From the NCBI RefSeq assembly GCF_910594005.1, contig NC_057823.1:63982015-64046014 (forward strand): a stretch of 64,000 nt of DNA, read 5' to 3'. Position 1 is the first letter of the stretch. Every line of letters starts with the position of its first letter. Shown here one piece after another: positions 32,892-45,157 of this stretch. The DNA is from Cervus elaphus. Lineage: Eukaryota > Chordata > Mammalia > Artiodactyla > Cervidae. A model generated the notes under the pieces. It was not told where the DNA came from. It was given only the letters and a program-made list of their open reading frames with translations, and ran no database searches. Made by a program: the position numbers and the translations under genes.

Positions 32892-33099
32892 ACCTATGAA
32901 AAAAGCCTCAGCTGCCTCTTGAGCCAGCCCTCTGTTCTAACAGCATCCTGTTGGCTCTCCCTGGCCTGTCAGGAGATCAGCCTGCTGCATTTGCAGCACC
33001 CTCATTATCTCTGCTCCCTGCTCTTAATAAACTCACTCCCATCTGAAATACTGTGTGTCTGGAAATTCTTTTCCAGCCCACACTCAGGATGCCCTGACA

Positions 33100-33425
33100 G
33101 AAGCCAGAACTCCAGCCCTTGATAACTTGCCTCCAAATTTTGTTTGTTTGAGGGCAGAACATATTTCTGTGTTATTTAAGGCATTGCTATTTTTTCATTT
33201 GGTTTTTGATACTTACAGCTGAAACTGTGATACAGAAAATTAAACTGATGATGGTCTTGAATGGGTTAAAATTTGTTACCTAACACTTATAAGTGTGCCT
33301 GTTGTTCCTTAAGATGTTCAAGTGAGCCTAATATCTAAAACAGTTGATGGGTAGCAGAATATGCTGCTCCAAAATATGAAGGATGATTCTCAAATTTTGG
33401 TCTCGAACCCTCTTATTGCCTTAAA
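33100..33425. other. unique intergenic sequence
   Basis: AT-rich; nothing recognisable. Confidence 0.5.
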
Positions 33426-33437
33426 AATTATTGTGAG

Positions 33438-33552
33438 GGAGTTTCCTGGTGGCCTAGTAGTTAGGACTTTGGGCTGTCACTGCCGTGGCCCAGGTTCAGT
33501 CCCTGATGGGGAACTGAGATCCCACAAGATGTGTGGCATGGCCAAAAAAAAA
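33438..33552 (+). mobile_element. CHR-type SINE
   Basis: ggagtttcctggtggcctag, ggcccaggttcagtccctg, tggcatggcc and an A-run. Flanked by aaattattgtga / aaattgttgtga. Confidence 0.93.
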
Positions 33553-35424
33553 AATTGTTGTGACTTTGAATAAATGTTTTATTTAGTTGCATTTGTCAAT
33601 ATTCACTGTGTTAGAAATGAACACTAAGACTTTTTTAAAGAACAAGAATATACAAACACACATCCCGTTAAGTATCAGAGCAAAACAACATCTGGAGCCA
33701 ACACATCACGTAACGTCTGGAAAACTCCCCTGGATCCTTGGGAGAGAATGATAGTGAAAGAGGCAAATAACATCTTAGTGTATTATGAACATATAGTTTG
33801 GAACTTGTGGACCCTTAAAGGGACCCCCGGAACCCTGGGGCCACACTTTGAGAACCACTGATCTAAAATATGAAATTTTAATCAAATATTTGGGGAGGCG
33901 GGACATACCTTCAGTGATTTAAGAATCTCAGAACAGGATGATGCCCAAGATTCAGCAGTAGATAGTTGATGGGATTTTGGGGGGCTACCAGCACCCATTT
34001 TCCATTCTTTGGGCACCATACCTTGATTTCCCTCTTGGGCAATGACATCCTCTCCTGCATTCTCAGTCCAGCTTAGAGAAAGGATGTGACTAGGCTAATT
34101 CCTAGCAGTTGGGCAGTAAGAATGAGGAGAGGAGAGAATTTGATGGGGACTGGACCGGTTTAATTGCTTAAGTTACTTAGTGTTCCAGGCTCCATGATAA
34201 TATTGACTGTTTCACGGAGGAGCATGAGGTGGAAGGCAGGTCTATAGCAAAGGATCTGGTGTTTTCCTCCTGGGCTGGGCTAGGAGTGGACGTGAGATCC
34301 AGAGTGGAAGCAGCCTCTTGAAGATCACACTGGGAGGCCCATGTGAACACGAAGCCGGCATGAGAGAGACAGAGAGCCATCCTGGGACATTGGTCTGAGT
34401 CCCTAAGCCAGCCCAGGGCAGCCTCCCCTATCTGTCTGCTCTTCTGCTCAATCTGAAGACCCTCTGTTTTGCTCAGGGAGCTCTCTGCCCACGTCCAGCC
34501 AACACACCAAGCTTCCTAGACCTCCTTACAGTGAAGAGAGAGGCCAGGTGACCCAGGGTTGGTCAATGACTTGTAGGCCGGTCTGTGCGCGGAAGGTTCT
34601 GGGGAAACTTGTGATTGGAAGGAGCCTTTGTTCTTTATCCCTGTCTTCTCAGATTGCAGGCATGAGAGATGAGAAGGGGAGCAGCCGGGGAGCAAGAGGT
34701 ACCAGGAAGGCTGCCAGAGGGAACGGGTTGCTTTACAGACTGAGATGAATGTGTTAGGATACAAATGTCTGTGACACACAGCAGCCTGCAGTCCCTACAT
34801 GGTAGACAGCCCTGCTCCTGGCCTTTTGGCTCACAGGGGCCTGTCAAGTCCCTTTGGGGCTTATGCCGCTTTGGCTTGGGGGCTCTGTCACTTTCAGGAG
34901 AAAAAGTCAGATTTCTGGCTCTGAGGAGATCTTGTGTTTACTCAAGTGGGTGGCTAACCTCTTCTCACATCTCTGAGACAACGTGAGCCCCAGTCACAGC
35001 TTTAAGACAAGAGCAGATGATGTTTGTTACGTGGCAGAGGAGAATCATCCTGTGGTTTCACAGAAACAGTGAGCAGGAGGGTGAGAGAGGAAGAAGGTCC
35101 CGGGAGAGGGCAAAGGGCAGCCTGAAGGAGAGCAGAAAACGTGTCCTGGCTTTGGAAAAGAACTGAAACGGCGTCTGGGGCCACTGTCTGGGTCATGCAC
35201 ATAGTTCTGATGACTCTACAGTCAAGCTATGTAGGGGAGGCTCCTCCAACTTTTAGCAAACTGCAGTTGGCCCTCACACTCCTGAGACGTGAAGGACTGC
35301 ATTCTTTGGGGGGCTGGGCCTCTCTGTTCTGGACTTTTCCTCTTTCCTGGGGAGGGTCAGGGCGAAGTCGGAGGGAGAACAAGAGACTTCATGTGAGCAC
35401 GTGCCAACTTTACAGTCTGAATCG
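33553..35424. other. mostly unique intergenic sequence
   Basis: A short hAT (MER5-like) end, acactttgagaaccactg, lies at 33845-33861. No exon is recognisable; frames near 34500-35460 overlap on both strands without domains. Confidence 0.5.
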
Positions 35425-35595
35425 AAGTCCTGATTCTGTACCAAATTGCTGGGGATCTTGAGCACTGTATTTCATTTCTTGAGACTCAGCTTCTTCCTGT
35501 GAAAAATGATCGTTGTTAGAGTCATCTCTTAGAGCTGTTGCAAGGATTAGATGAGCCGGCAAGATGTAACATGAAAGTCTTAAATGAGTGACCAC
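35425..35595 (+). repeat. MIR SINE
   Basis: Plus strand: cttgagactcagcttcttcc, gtgaaaaatgatcg, agctgttgcaaggattagat. Confidence 0.7.
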
Positions 35596-37079
35596 TAGGG
35601 GAATCGCCTAGAGAGTACAGGGACCCCTGAGTACTCTTGCTACTACCTTTGCAGCTTCTTATGAATCTGTGATGATTTCAAAGTTAAAAGTTCTAAAAAA
35701 AATTCTTCTTTTTCTCATGCGTAGGAAGAAAGAGACAAAAATTTACATGGCCAGGTGCAGGGTTTTGTATTTTCCTAGCAGTCGAGCAGTAGGAGTGAGA
35801 AGATGAGAGAATTTGAAGGGGACAGGAATGGATTAGCTAATTAGATTAATTAACTAGATCCTTTATAATGCTCTTAGAGATATAAAAGTAAAGATTATAG
35901 AGCTTTTAAATGACTGGTGATGGTGGGACTTTGTTTTCTTGGATCGTGGCTCTGCCCAAACTAGGCTGCTCGAAGCTTTGGAATTTTCCAGGGTTATGCT
36001 CTCACAGAGGCAGGTCAGCTATGTTGATCCCCTTTCATTGCTCCAGATCCACCACCCTCGCAACAGGCTGCCCAGCCGTCCCAAACCCCACAACATTCCT
36101 CTCAGAAATGTGGTCAGAATCAGGAAATAATACCTTGGCCCCTGGGTCTTTCTAGAACCTTCTCTAAGATACCAAGTCTTTCAGGCCCATGACCTCACCC
36201 CTTCCCTCCTGTGTCTCTGGAATGGATTAAAAGCCTCTGGTGCCAGAGGAGATTATATTAGCAAGTAATGTGCTTAGCTCAGAGACTGGCACATAGAAAG
36301 TGTACATTAAATTCAAGCTATCACAGTTCATGGAAAGCATCAGGACAAGTCAGTATGTGCCCAGCCCTGCTATCAAGTTTCTGATGACTTTCAATAAGTC
36401 TCTCAGCCTCTCTGGATCAGCTCTTCCTTCTCTGATATAATGAAAGAGCTGAACCAAAAAATAGGTCCCTCTACTCTAAAGATCTCTGAAACTCTTGGCG
36501 GAAAGTCTGAGCCATTCCCTGCTAAGAAGCTGTCCTGGCTTTGAAACACTGAGGTATCAATGCCTCAGTAAACTACACCTCATCTAGGGAACTCCCAGCC
36601 CAAGAGGGAAGGCTACTGAATGACAGAGAGCTTTTCAAGATATTTGGCCAGGGCCATGCTGACTCAGAAGAAACAAACAGTACAATTCTCAGTCCTGAAG
36701 GTAACAAGAAGTGCCCTGCCAGTCCCCAGAGAGAAAGCCCGCTGTTAGCTCATGGAACGGGGCAGGGCTTTCATTGAATTCTAGAATGTCAGTGCTGGAA
36801 AATCTCTTAGGGAGTTTCTGGTTCAGGGGTTTTTAAGCCATGTTCTATGGGTGCTTCTCCAGTTCCACAAACTGTTAATATTCATCTCTTTTTGTATACT
36901 TCAAGCTGTATTTAAAACTGTGACTGAAAAACAATGAAGACACCAATATTGGTCACCCATAACTTTAAACACATCAGAAATGAAAATTCATTAGTATGTT
37001 GTGGCAGAGTCCACTGATATTGTCCCCTAAACCTACCCTTCCTTCTTCTCTTTGTTGTGGAAACTGCAGTTGGTGTGGG
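35596..37079. other. mostly unique intergenic sequence
   Basis: Diverged MIR patches at 36255-36325 (agagactggcacatagaaag) and 36350-36490. The rest is unassigned and no gene is recognisable. Confidence 0.5.
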
Positions 37080-37340
37080 TGGGACGGGGGCAGGGGGTGG
37101 TCCCTGGCCACCAAAGTTAAACACTTCATTTCCCAGCCTTCCTTGTAGCTAGGTAAGGCCATGTAATGATGTTTTCGTTAGTGGGGTATAAGTAATGGTT
37201 GTGAGCGCTACTTCTGGGTGTTTTTTTAAAGTGAGGGTCTATGCTCTTCTTCTTCCCTTTTCTCGCTGGCTGTGGTGTGGACATGATGTTGAAGCTCAGT
37301 TGGCTACCTTGGACTTAGAAATCTCATGCTGAAGATGATG
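37080..37340 (+). repeat. ancient interspersed repeat, family not assigned
   Basis: Blocks cttcatttcccagccttcct, tgtagctaggtaaggccatg, tcgctggctgtggtgtggac, and gctaccttggacttag, shared with 21130-21358 and 31970-32280. Confidence 0.5.
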
Positions 37341-37394
37341 GGCAAAAACAGAGGAAAAAAAAAAAAAAGATCTTGGGTCTTTGATGATCATTTA

Positions 37395-37581
37395 CCTGCC
37401 TGTTTGTGGCTCAGATGGTAAAGAATCTGCCTGTAATGCAGGAGATCTGGATTCCATCCCTGGATTGGGAAGATCCCTTGGAGAAGGGAATGACAACCCA
37501 CTCCAATATTCTTGTCTGGAGAATCCCATGGGCAGAGGAGCCTGGCAGGCTACAGTTCATGGGGTTGCAAAGAGTCAGCCA
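37395..37581 (+). mobile_element. Bov-tA SINE with 13-bp target duplication
   Basis: Plus strand: gtggctcagatggtaaagaa to gggttgcaaagagtcag. tgatgatcattta (37382-37394) and tgatggtcattta (37582-37594) flank it. Confidence 0.95.
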
Positions 37582-37683
37582 TGATGGTCATTTAGTTCTA
37601 ACTTGATTATATTGAGTTCCTGGACTGTTTCTCTCCAGACTTCATTTATATGGAAGAGTTATAAACCTCTGTCATTTTTAAAG

Positions 37684-37866
37684 TGGTCACTTAGTCATGT
37701 CCAACTATGGGACCCCATGGACTGTAGCCTGCAAGGCTCCTCTGTCCATGGGATTTTCCAGACAAGAGTACTGGAGTGGGTTGCCATTCCCTTCTCCAGG
37801 GGATCTTCCCGACCCAGGGACTGAACCTGGGTCTACCTGCATTATAGGCAGATACTTTACCCTGTC
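37684..37866 (-). mobile_element. Bov-tA SINE, head truncated
   Basis: Minus strand: gtggtcacttagtcatgtcc, ccatgggattttccagac, to gcattataggcagatacttt; the final tRNA head is missing. Confidence 0.92.
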
Positions 37867-37883
37867 ATATTTAAGCCAATTTT

Positions 37884-38013
37884 ATTTTCTTATTGTTGTT
37901 TTTTATTTTTTGGTGCTCGGCTTGTGGGATCTTAGTTCCCCAACTAGGGATTGAACCCAGGTCCTTGGCAATAAAAGCAAAGAGTCCTAACCATTGGACT
38001 GCCAGGAAATTCC
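37884..38013 (-). mobile_element. CHR-type SINE with target duplication
   Basis: Minus strand: tttttggtgctcggcttgtg, ttccccaactagggattg, head ggactgccaggaaattccc. aagccaattttatttt / aagccacttttatttt flank it. Confidence 0.93.
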
Positions 38014-38050
38014 CAAGCCACTTTTATTTTGGAGTTAGTGCTTATTTATT

Positions 38051-38165
38051 CTCTAAGTCATGTCCAACTCTTTTGTGACCCCATGGACTGTAGCCTGCAG
38101 GCTCCTCTGTCCATGGGATTTCCCAGGTAAGAATATTGGAGTGGGTTGCCATTTCCTTCTCCAAG
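38051..38165 (-). mobile_element. Bov-tA SINE fragment
   Basis: Minus strand: taagtcatgtccaactcttt, ccatgggatttcccagg, gttgccatttccttctcc; only the BovB-derived body remains. Confidence 0.9.
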
Positions 38166-38286
38166 GAAACTGCCAGTTGTAACTATCACTCAGGTCAGGA
38201 AATAGAATTTTGCAGTCATACAGAAGAACTCCATATGATCTGACTCAATCACAGCAACCTCTTTGCTCCTAAAAGCACAATATCCT

Positions 38287-38334
38287 TAAGATGTTATGGA
38301 AAAATCCAAATGAACTTTCAGGCCAACCCAATAT
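38287..38334. mobile_element. mariner terminus (half element)
   Basis: aagatgttatggaaaaatcc followed by gaactttcaggccaaccc and aata fits one end of the short ruminant/mammal mariner (the GGTTGGCC terminus read in reverse). The other half is missing. Confidence 0.65.
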
Positions 38335-38394
38335 ACAGGATAAAGTTTAAGACTTTGTTTGTACAAAGTCTTCCTCTGGTCAAAAGTTAGAAAA

Positions 38395-38510
38395 TAACGG
38401 AAATAGTGTGACCACCTCGTTTTACAGAGGGAGAACATGAAGTTCAGAGAGGGGAAAGGACTTCCTAATATCAATCAGCAAATTAGTGGCAGAGAAAACT
38501 AAGACTTTCC
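38395..38510 (-). repeat. MIR SINE
   Basis: Minus strand: cgttttacagagggagaaca, tgaagttcagagaggggaaa, aattagtggcagagaaaa. Confidence 0.75.
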
Positions 38511-40149
38511 CTGACACCTTAGCATTTCATTTTCTAATTCTTTCTAGGGGAAGGGACCCTCGATACAAGGTATCAGCCTTACCTAGTTACTCAAATATAG
38601 GAAAGATTTGCAAATATAGACTCTTTAGTATAGGGCATTTCATCCTTGACCAGCACCTAACCTGGCTCTTTCCACTCAGATCTTAGGGCAGAAAGGCTGC
38701 CAGTGGTTCTCCCCAGATGGCTTTGCATTTTAACCTTGAAGGATGCATCAGCAAAGGTGGAGTCATAGACACAGAGTCATGTAATGGGGATGCTAATTGG
38801 ATGAAGTGATCTCAGTATTTCTCAGAACCCAGCATAGGGCATCTCTCCCAGGGTTCTGTGTGCACCCACCCCGATACACAAAGGTCCTCAGAGAGCACTG
38901 TGGTTAAGTGTATTGCTGAGTCTCTAGGACCAATAGAATTCAGATGTAGGCTGGAGAAAACCTGACCTCTTCCGTCATATTCAGTCAAATGTTGTGACCT
39001 GCATGGGGCTACTCCCAAGTCAGAATTCCAGGGAATCCCTTGTGCTCATGAAAGTCAATTATGTTACACTGTGAAAAGTGCCCATTGTACTTTCATGTAG
39101 GACCTGACAGCATCTCATATTGGCCAGACTCCACAGTCCTCTCTCTCCTAGATTTTTGGATGTTTAAGGATAGGCTTATTGGCTTTTGCCTTATCCTATG
39201 GGTTAAAATTAGCAATCAACATTTAGTAAAGATGTTATTATATATTCCGTGATTGGGGGTAGGGTTGTGTTCTGAGGACTCCAAGTTTTGGAAACAGCAC
39301 AATCTCTCCTTTTGGAAAACCCATGAAGTATGGTATTTGTATATTGAAGGCTCTGTGAATCCCCAGACTAGAGAATTTTGCTTGATTTTGACTGACCTAG
39401 CATTTCCCAAACTTTTTTGACTTTTGGCTCTTGTGTTTCACTAACACCATGGTAAATGATGCCAAGCCCCTTTGAGGGATAAAGGATGCATTAATACACA
39501 TGGGCCACATATACAACATGGCTAGAAATGCACCCTTCTGGCCCATGTAGCTCATCTTTCTGGAAAAGTACAGAATTATCCCATATTCTGTAAAAACCCA
39601 TTCCTAACAAATCCAAAAAGCCGTTGTGGAACTGACCTCAACCTGCCTAGTCTGGAGTGGGTTCCCACTGGCTTGTCCTCAACGCCTGGCACCTGGCTTG
39701 TTGTACCAAGATCCCTGGCCAGCCGGCAGCCACCCAGTGTGTGTCTGGGCTTGTTTTTCCTTCCTCTCCCTGCTCTTTTTAGAACACGGCTGAATGGCTC
39801 CAGTCTCCCGGCCCTTTTCCCAGCCAACACTGGACCCCTCCAAGTCTGGCCAGCTCCTCTCCCACCCGCCTTGATAAACACCAGCTCCAAGCTGGGAACC
39901 ACAGCGCCGGGCTGTTTTCCTCCCTCCTGCCCCCTCCCCCCCCCCCCCCCTCCAGGAAGCCTTCCCTTTGCCTAGGCTTCCTTCCTGGGGCCTTGGCTGC
40001 CCACCCATTTTTAACTCATCAGCCCAGTCACCTGAAGAAAAAGAGACTTGCAGGAGACCCAAGATGAAAGAGTCTTTAATCCTGTGGCTTTTGGAGTTTT
40101 GTTTTTAGCAGGAAAACCTTATTTTCAAAACAAATTATTGTGAAGAATT
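38511..40149. other. unique intergenic sequence
   Basis: A C-run (39936-39950) lies in a CT-rich stretch. The pair of long opposed frames at 39576-40062 reflects base composition only. No gene is recognisable. Confidence 0.5.
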
Positions 40150-40360
40150 TACCAGTTTATAGAACAGGTAAATAAGGACATTTATGGCAGGCTTGTTTAT
40201 TCCGGCAAAACACTGCAAAGAAATGAAATGGCCATTGGGAGGGGATGGGTTTAATAAAATTATGGTGAAGTCATTCAATGGAATATTATGCAGCCCCCTA
40301 ACAACATGAGGCAGTTCCCAATGATAATAACAAAAGTGCTAGGAAAATCCTTCCTCCATG
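40150..40360 (+). repeat. ancient L1M ORF2 end fragment
   Basis: gtttattccggcaaaacact, ggtttaataaaattatggtg, caatggaatattatgcagcc: the classic C-terminal L1M region, diverged and stop-riddled. Confidence 0.7.
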
Positions 40361-41051
40361 CGGAAAATGTTTGGTTGATAATTTAACTTGGGGCCAGAAA
40401 TGAAGATAACCGTGCACATTGCTATAATGGACCAATTCCTATTCAAACTTGTCTGATATTTTTATGGTACTTAAATACGACGACCAAACATCCCAGTTCA
40501 CCCAGAACTGAGGGGTTTCCCAGGACATAGGACGTTAGTGGTAAAACTAAAAAAATCTCAGGTAAGGAGATGAAGTTGTTCTCCTATACTTAGCAAGTTA
40601 ACACTGTTTTAGAAAGAATAAGATCATTACTAATTTTAGCCCCCAGTATATTCACAAATAAAATTGAAACAATATTTGTATTATAAATAGAAGGGCAAAA
40701 CTATGTGGATTAATATGAAATGTGGAATCATTGTAAGATGCTGTGAAATGCAAAAAAAAAAAAAAAAAAAAAAGCCAAAATACAGAACATTGTGCTAAGT
40801 ATGTTCCCATTTTATATGTTTTCTCTCTTGTTTTTCCTAAAGTTCAGGGTCAGAGAGCAGTAAAGGATTTATCTGTATAATATAAAAATGAAGTTTATGA
40901 CTTCTTATCTATTTGTGTACCCCATTGTAAGAAAATGGCTGGACTGATTCTTACCAAGTTTTGAGAATATATTTGGGAGGGTCTGACTTAAAATATAGGC
41001 TTCCCAGGTGACTTAAAATACAGGTTGCTTGGCATATGAAATCTTCATTCT
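40361..41051. other. AT-rich sequence with A22 run
   Basis: Unassigned, possibly a continuation of the old L1M 3'UTR. A 22-base A-run lies at 40752-40773. Confidence 0.45.
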
Positions 41052-41063
41052 AGGGGTCCTTGG

Positions 41064-41293
41064 TGGTTTGGTGGTTGTCACTAAATCGTGTCCAACTCTT
41101 GTGACCCCATAGACTGTAGCCCACCAGGCTCCTCTGTCAATGGGATTCTCCAGGCAAGAATACTGGAATGGGTTGCCATGCCCTTCTCCAGGGGATCTTC
41201 TGACCCAAGTATTGAACCTGTATCTCCTGCATTGCAGGTGGTCTCCTGCACTGCAGGCAGATTCTTTACCAACTGAGCCACCAGGGAAGCCCC
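41064..41293 (-). mobile_element. Bov-tA SINE with 12-bp target duplication
   Basis: Minus strand: gtcactaaatcgtgtccaac to ctgagccaccagggaagccc, with a small internal duplication of the ctcctgcattgcagg unit at 41223-41254. aggggtccttgg lies at 41052-41063 and 41294-41305. Confidence 0.95.
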
Positions 41294-41305
41294 AGGGGTC
41301 CTTGG

Positions 41306-41934
41306 GAGGGTATGTCATAGAGATAAGCAGTCATTCTCCAGAGAAGCTGACTCTGGTTAACAAGGGAGGCCCACAAAGTCACCAATTGGAAAAGATGCAC
41401 CAGATGGGCTGGGGTCCACTGACACAGAAAGAAAAGTGGTTTCCAGTCAATGTCCAAAGTACAAAGTCACAAGGTAGACTCTCCAAATGGAAGGCCTTGG
41501 TGTGCAGGCTGCTTCCCATATGGGGAATGGATCAGATGTCCATGCACGTAAGGATGGTTGTTCCCAGTGGAGTTACTCTTTTGGATCTTAAAGCTTGCGT
41601 TTGCAGACTATTCCTGAAAGATGCTTATGAAATTGGTGACTTAGTGTCCCCAAGGAAGAGAACCACAGATCTAAGATGACTGGATGTTCATTTTTCATTG
41701 TATATCCTGTTGAACTGTTGGCAGTGTTTTCCATGTTTATATATCATCTTTTTTCTTTTAATTTATGAGCTATTACAAGCACACAAAGAAAGTTTAGAGA
41801 ATATTAAGTTAACATCTTTGTATGTACCTGCTGGCTTTAACAAATCTTAATGTTTTGCCGTATATGGTTGTATAGAAAAATTTATAGTTTTCTTCCTGTG
41901 TCTTTCTCCTTTACTGTCACACAGAATGCTTTTC
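41306..41934. other. unique intergenic sequence
   Basis: No repeat is assigned to 41306-41700. The end (41700-41930) is AT-rich and may be older LINE sequence. Confidence 0.45.
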
Positions 41935-42599
41935 TTTTTTTTTTGCCAATTTATGTTTGAAATATAATTAATTTACAATGTTGTGTTAGTTTCAAGTGCA
42001 CAGCAAAGTGACTCAGTTATATAGATATATATTTTCTTTTTCAGGTTCTTTTCCACTATAGGTTATTATAAGATATTGAGTATACTTCCCCGAGCTATAC
42101 AGTCCTTGTTGTTTACCTATTTTTTTTTCTATGTTCAGTGGTTTGCATCTGCTAATCCCAAACTCCCAGTCCCTCACTCCTGCACCTACCCTCACCCTTG
42201 GCAACCACAAATCTGTTGTATATATCTGTGATTATGTTTCTATTTCATAGATATATTCATTTGATATTGTTCATTTTATTCACACATATTGTTCATTTTA
42301 GATTCCACATGTAGGTGATAGCATATGGTATTTGTCTTACTATTTCTGATTTTGCTCAGTATGATAATCTCTTGGTTCATCTATGCTGCTGCAAATGGCA
42401 TTGTTTCATTTCTTTTCATGGCTGAGTAATTTTCTGTTGTGTATATATACATACCACATCTTCTTCATCCATTCATCTGTCTATAGACATTTAGATTGTT
42501 TGAATGTGTCTTGGCTGTGAATTGTGAATAATACTGCTATGAACATAAGGGAACATGTATCTTTTTTTTTTTGGGGGAGGTGAAATATTTTATTTTTTC

Positions 42600-42773
42600 T
42601 TTTTTTTTTTTTTTTTTTTTAAATATTTATTTATTTATTTGCACCAGGTCTTTACTTGCGGCATACAAACTCTTTAGTTGTGGCATGTGGGATCTAGTTC
42701 CCTGACCAGGGATTGAACCCAGGTCCCCTTCACTGGGAGCATGGAGTCTTAGCCACTGGACCACCAGGGAAGT
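42600..42773 (-). mobile_element. CHR-type SINE in the L1 T-tail
   Basis: Minus strand: T-run, tttgcaccaggtctttactt, ctagttccctgaccaggg, and head ggaccaccagggaagtccc. It sits inside the poly-T tail of the younger L1. Confidence 0.93.
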
Positions 42774-44966
42774 CCCTTTTTTTTTTTTTTTTAATTTTTA
42801 TTTTTTTATTTTTTCCAGTGGGTTTTGTCATACCTTGATATGAATCAGCCATGGATTTACATGTATTCCCAATCCCGATCCCCCCTCCCACCTCCCTCTC
42901 CACCCGATTCCTCTGGGTCTTCCCAGTGCACCAGGCCGGAGCACTTGTCTCATGCATCCCACCTGGGCTGGTGATCTGTTTCACCATAGATAGTATACAT
43001 GCTGTTCTTTTGAAATATCCCACCCTCACATTCTCCCACAAAGTTCAAAAGTCTGTTCTGTATTTCTGTGTCTCTTTTTCTGTTTTGCATATAGGGTTAT
43101 CGTTATCACCTTTCTAAATTCCATATATATGTGTTAGTATGCTGTAATGTTCTTTATCTTTCTGGCTTACTTCACTCTGTATAATGGGCTCCAGCTTCAT
43201 CCATCTCATTAGGACTGGTTCAAATGAATTCTTTTTAATGGCTGAGTAATATTCCATGGTGTATATGTACCACAGCTTCCTTATCCATTCATCTGCTGAT
43301 GGGCATCTAAGTTGCTTCCATGTCCTGGCTATTATAAACAGTGCTGCGATGAACATTGGGGTGCACGTGTCTCTTTCAGATCTGGTTTCCTCAGTGTGTA
43401 TGCCCAGAAGTGGGATTGCTGGGTCATATGGCAGTTCTATTTCCAGTTTTTTAAGAAATCTCCACACTGTTTTCCATAGCGGCTGTACTAGTTTGCATTC
43501 CCACCAACAGTGTAAGAGGGTTCCCTTTTCTCCACACCCTCTCCAGCATTTATTGCTTGTAGACTTTTGGATAGCAGCCATCCTGACTGGCGTGTAATGG
43601 TACCTCATTGTGGTTTTGATTTGCATTTCTCTAATAATGAGTGATGTTGAGCATCTTTTCATGTGTTTGTTAGCCATCTGTATGTCTTCTTTGGAGAAAT
43701 GTCTGTTTAATTCTCTGGCCCATTTTTTGATTGGGTCATTTATTTTTCTGGAATTGAGCTGCAGGAGTTGCTTGTATATTTTTGAGATTAATCCTTTGTC
43801 TGTTTCTTCATTTGCTCTTATTTTCTCCCAATCTGAGGGCTGTCTTTTCACCTTGCTTATAGTTTCCTTTGTAGTGCAAAAGCTTTTAAGTTTCATTAGG
43901 TCCCATTTGTTTAGTTTTGCTTTTATTTCCAATATTCTGGGAGGTGGGTCATAGAGGATCCTGCTGTGATTTATGTCGGAGAGTGTTTTGCCTATGTTCT
44001 CCTCTAGGAGTTTTATAGTTTCTGGTCTTACATTTAGATCTTTAATCCATTTTGAGTTTATTTTTGTGTATGGTGTTAGAAAGTGTTCTAGTTTCATTCT
44101 TTTACAAGTGGTTGACCAGTTTTCCCAGCACCACTTGTTAAAGAGGTTGTCTTTTTTCCATTGTATATCCTTGCCTCTTTTGTCAAAGATAAGGTGTCCA
44201 TAGGTTCGTGGATTTATCTCTGGGCTTTCTATTCTGTTCCATTGATCTATATTTCTGTCTTTGTGCCAGTACCATACTGTCTTGATGACTGTGGCTTTGT
44301 AGTAGAGTCTGAAGTCAGGCAGGTTGATTCCTCCAGTTCCATTCTTCTTTCTCAAGATTATTTTGGCTATTCGAGGTTTTTTGTATTTCCATACAAATTG
44401 TGAAATTCTTTGGTCTAGTTCTGTGAAAAATACCGTTGGTAGCTTGATAGGGATTGCATTGAATCTATAGACTGCTTTGGGTAGAATAGCCATTTTGACA
44501 ATATTGATTCTTCCAATCCATGAACACGGTATGTTTCTCCATCTGTTTGTGTCCTCTTTGATTTCTTTCATCAGTGTTTTATAGTTTTCTATGTATAGGT
44601 CCTTTGTTTCTTTAGGTAGATATACTCCTAAGTATTTTATTCTTTTTGTTGCAATGGTGAATGGTATTGTTTCCTTAATTTCTCTTTCTGTTTTTTCATT
44701 GTTAGTATATAGGAATGCAAGGGATTTCTGTGTGTTAATTTTATATCCTGCAACTTTACTATATTCATTGATTAGCTCTAGTAATTTTCTGGTAGAGTCT
44801 TTAGGGTTTTCTATATAGAGGATCATGTCATCTGCAAACAGTGAGAGTTTTACTTCTTCTTTTCCTATCTGGATTCCTTTTACTTCTTTTTCTGCTCTGA
44901 TTGCTGTGGCCAGAACTTCCAACACTATGTTGAATAGTAGTGGTGAGAGTGGGCACCCTTGTCTTG
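42774..44966 (-). mobile_element. younger L1, 5'-truncated, ORF2 RT to end plus 3'UTR
   Basis: Minus-strand L1 with poly-T at its left edge, 3'UTR, and an open ORF2 tail. It is 5'-truncated inside the RT domain and flanked by an 18-bp perfect duplication. The insertion is relatively young, since the frame is unbroken. Confidence 0.95.
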
Positions 44967-45042
44967 GGGAACATGTATCTTTTTGAATTATAGTTTTGCC
45001 TGGGTATATGCTCAGGAGTGGGATTGCTGAACCATATGGCAA
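43114..45042 (-). pseudogene. fused L1 ORF2 frame (642 codons)
   Basis: The frame opens at an ATG in the older L1 (45042). Its first 24 or so residues (PYGSAIPLLSIYPGKTIIQK) are the older element's ORF2 C-terminal region. At about 44967 it passes into the younger L1 at the RT motif RQGCPLSPLLFN. The RT catalytic motif FADD is present near residue 70, then LGVYL, the thumb region, and the C-terminal Cys/His-like segment (CWRGCGEKGTLLHCWWECK), ending at the normal ORF2 stop after HIYGI. Endonuclease and early RT motifs are missing, so it cannot be autonomous. The in-frame join is chance. Confidence 0.9.
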
Positions 45043-45157
45043 CTCTTGAATTTTTGAAGAACCGCCATACTTTCTCCATAGCTACACGAATTTACATTCC
45101 CACCAACAGTGTAGGAGGGTTCCATTTTCTCCACACTCTCTCTAGCATTTGTATACT

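Larger units (their letters stand above)
32290..33099 (+). mobile_element. solo LTR-like element split by two SINEs
   Basis: The outer pieces (32290-32455 and 32892-33099) read like one retroviral LTR. It begins near TGTAACTG, has a late AATAAA at about 33026, and ends CCCTGACA, giving TG...CA ends. No internal gag, pol or env sequence is nearby, so it would be a solo LTR. Two Bov-tA copies sit in tandem within it. The assignment rests on LTR-like layout rather than a recognised family. Confidence 0.45.

Noticed and set aside
39576..40062. Two opposed frames of over 100 codons
   Set aside because: Both strands are open because of CT/GA bias; no domains are visible.
43114..45042. 642-codon open frame as a host gene
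   Set aside because: The content is L1 ORF2 (RT FADD motif and known C-terminus) joined across two L1 copies; it is a transposon remnant.
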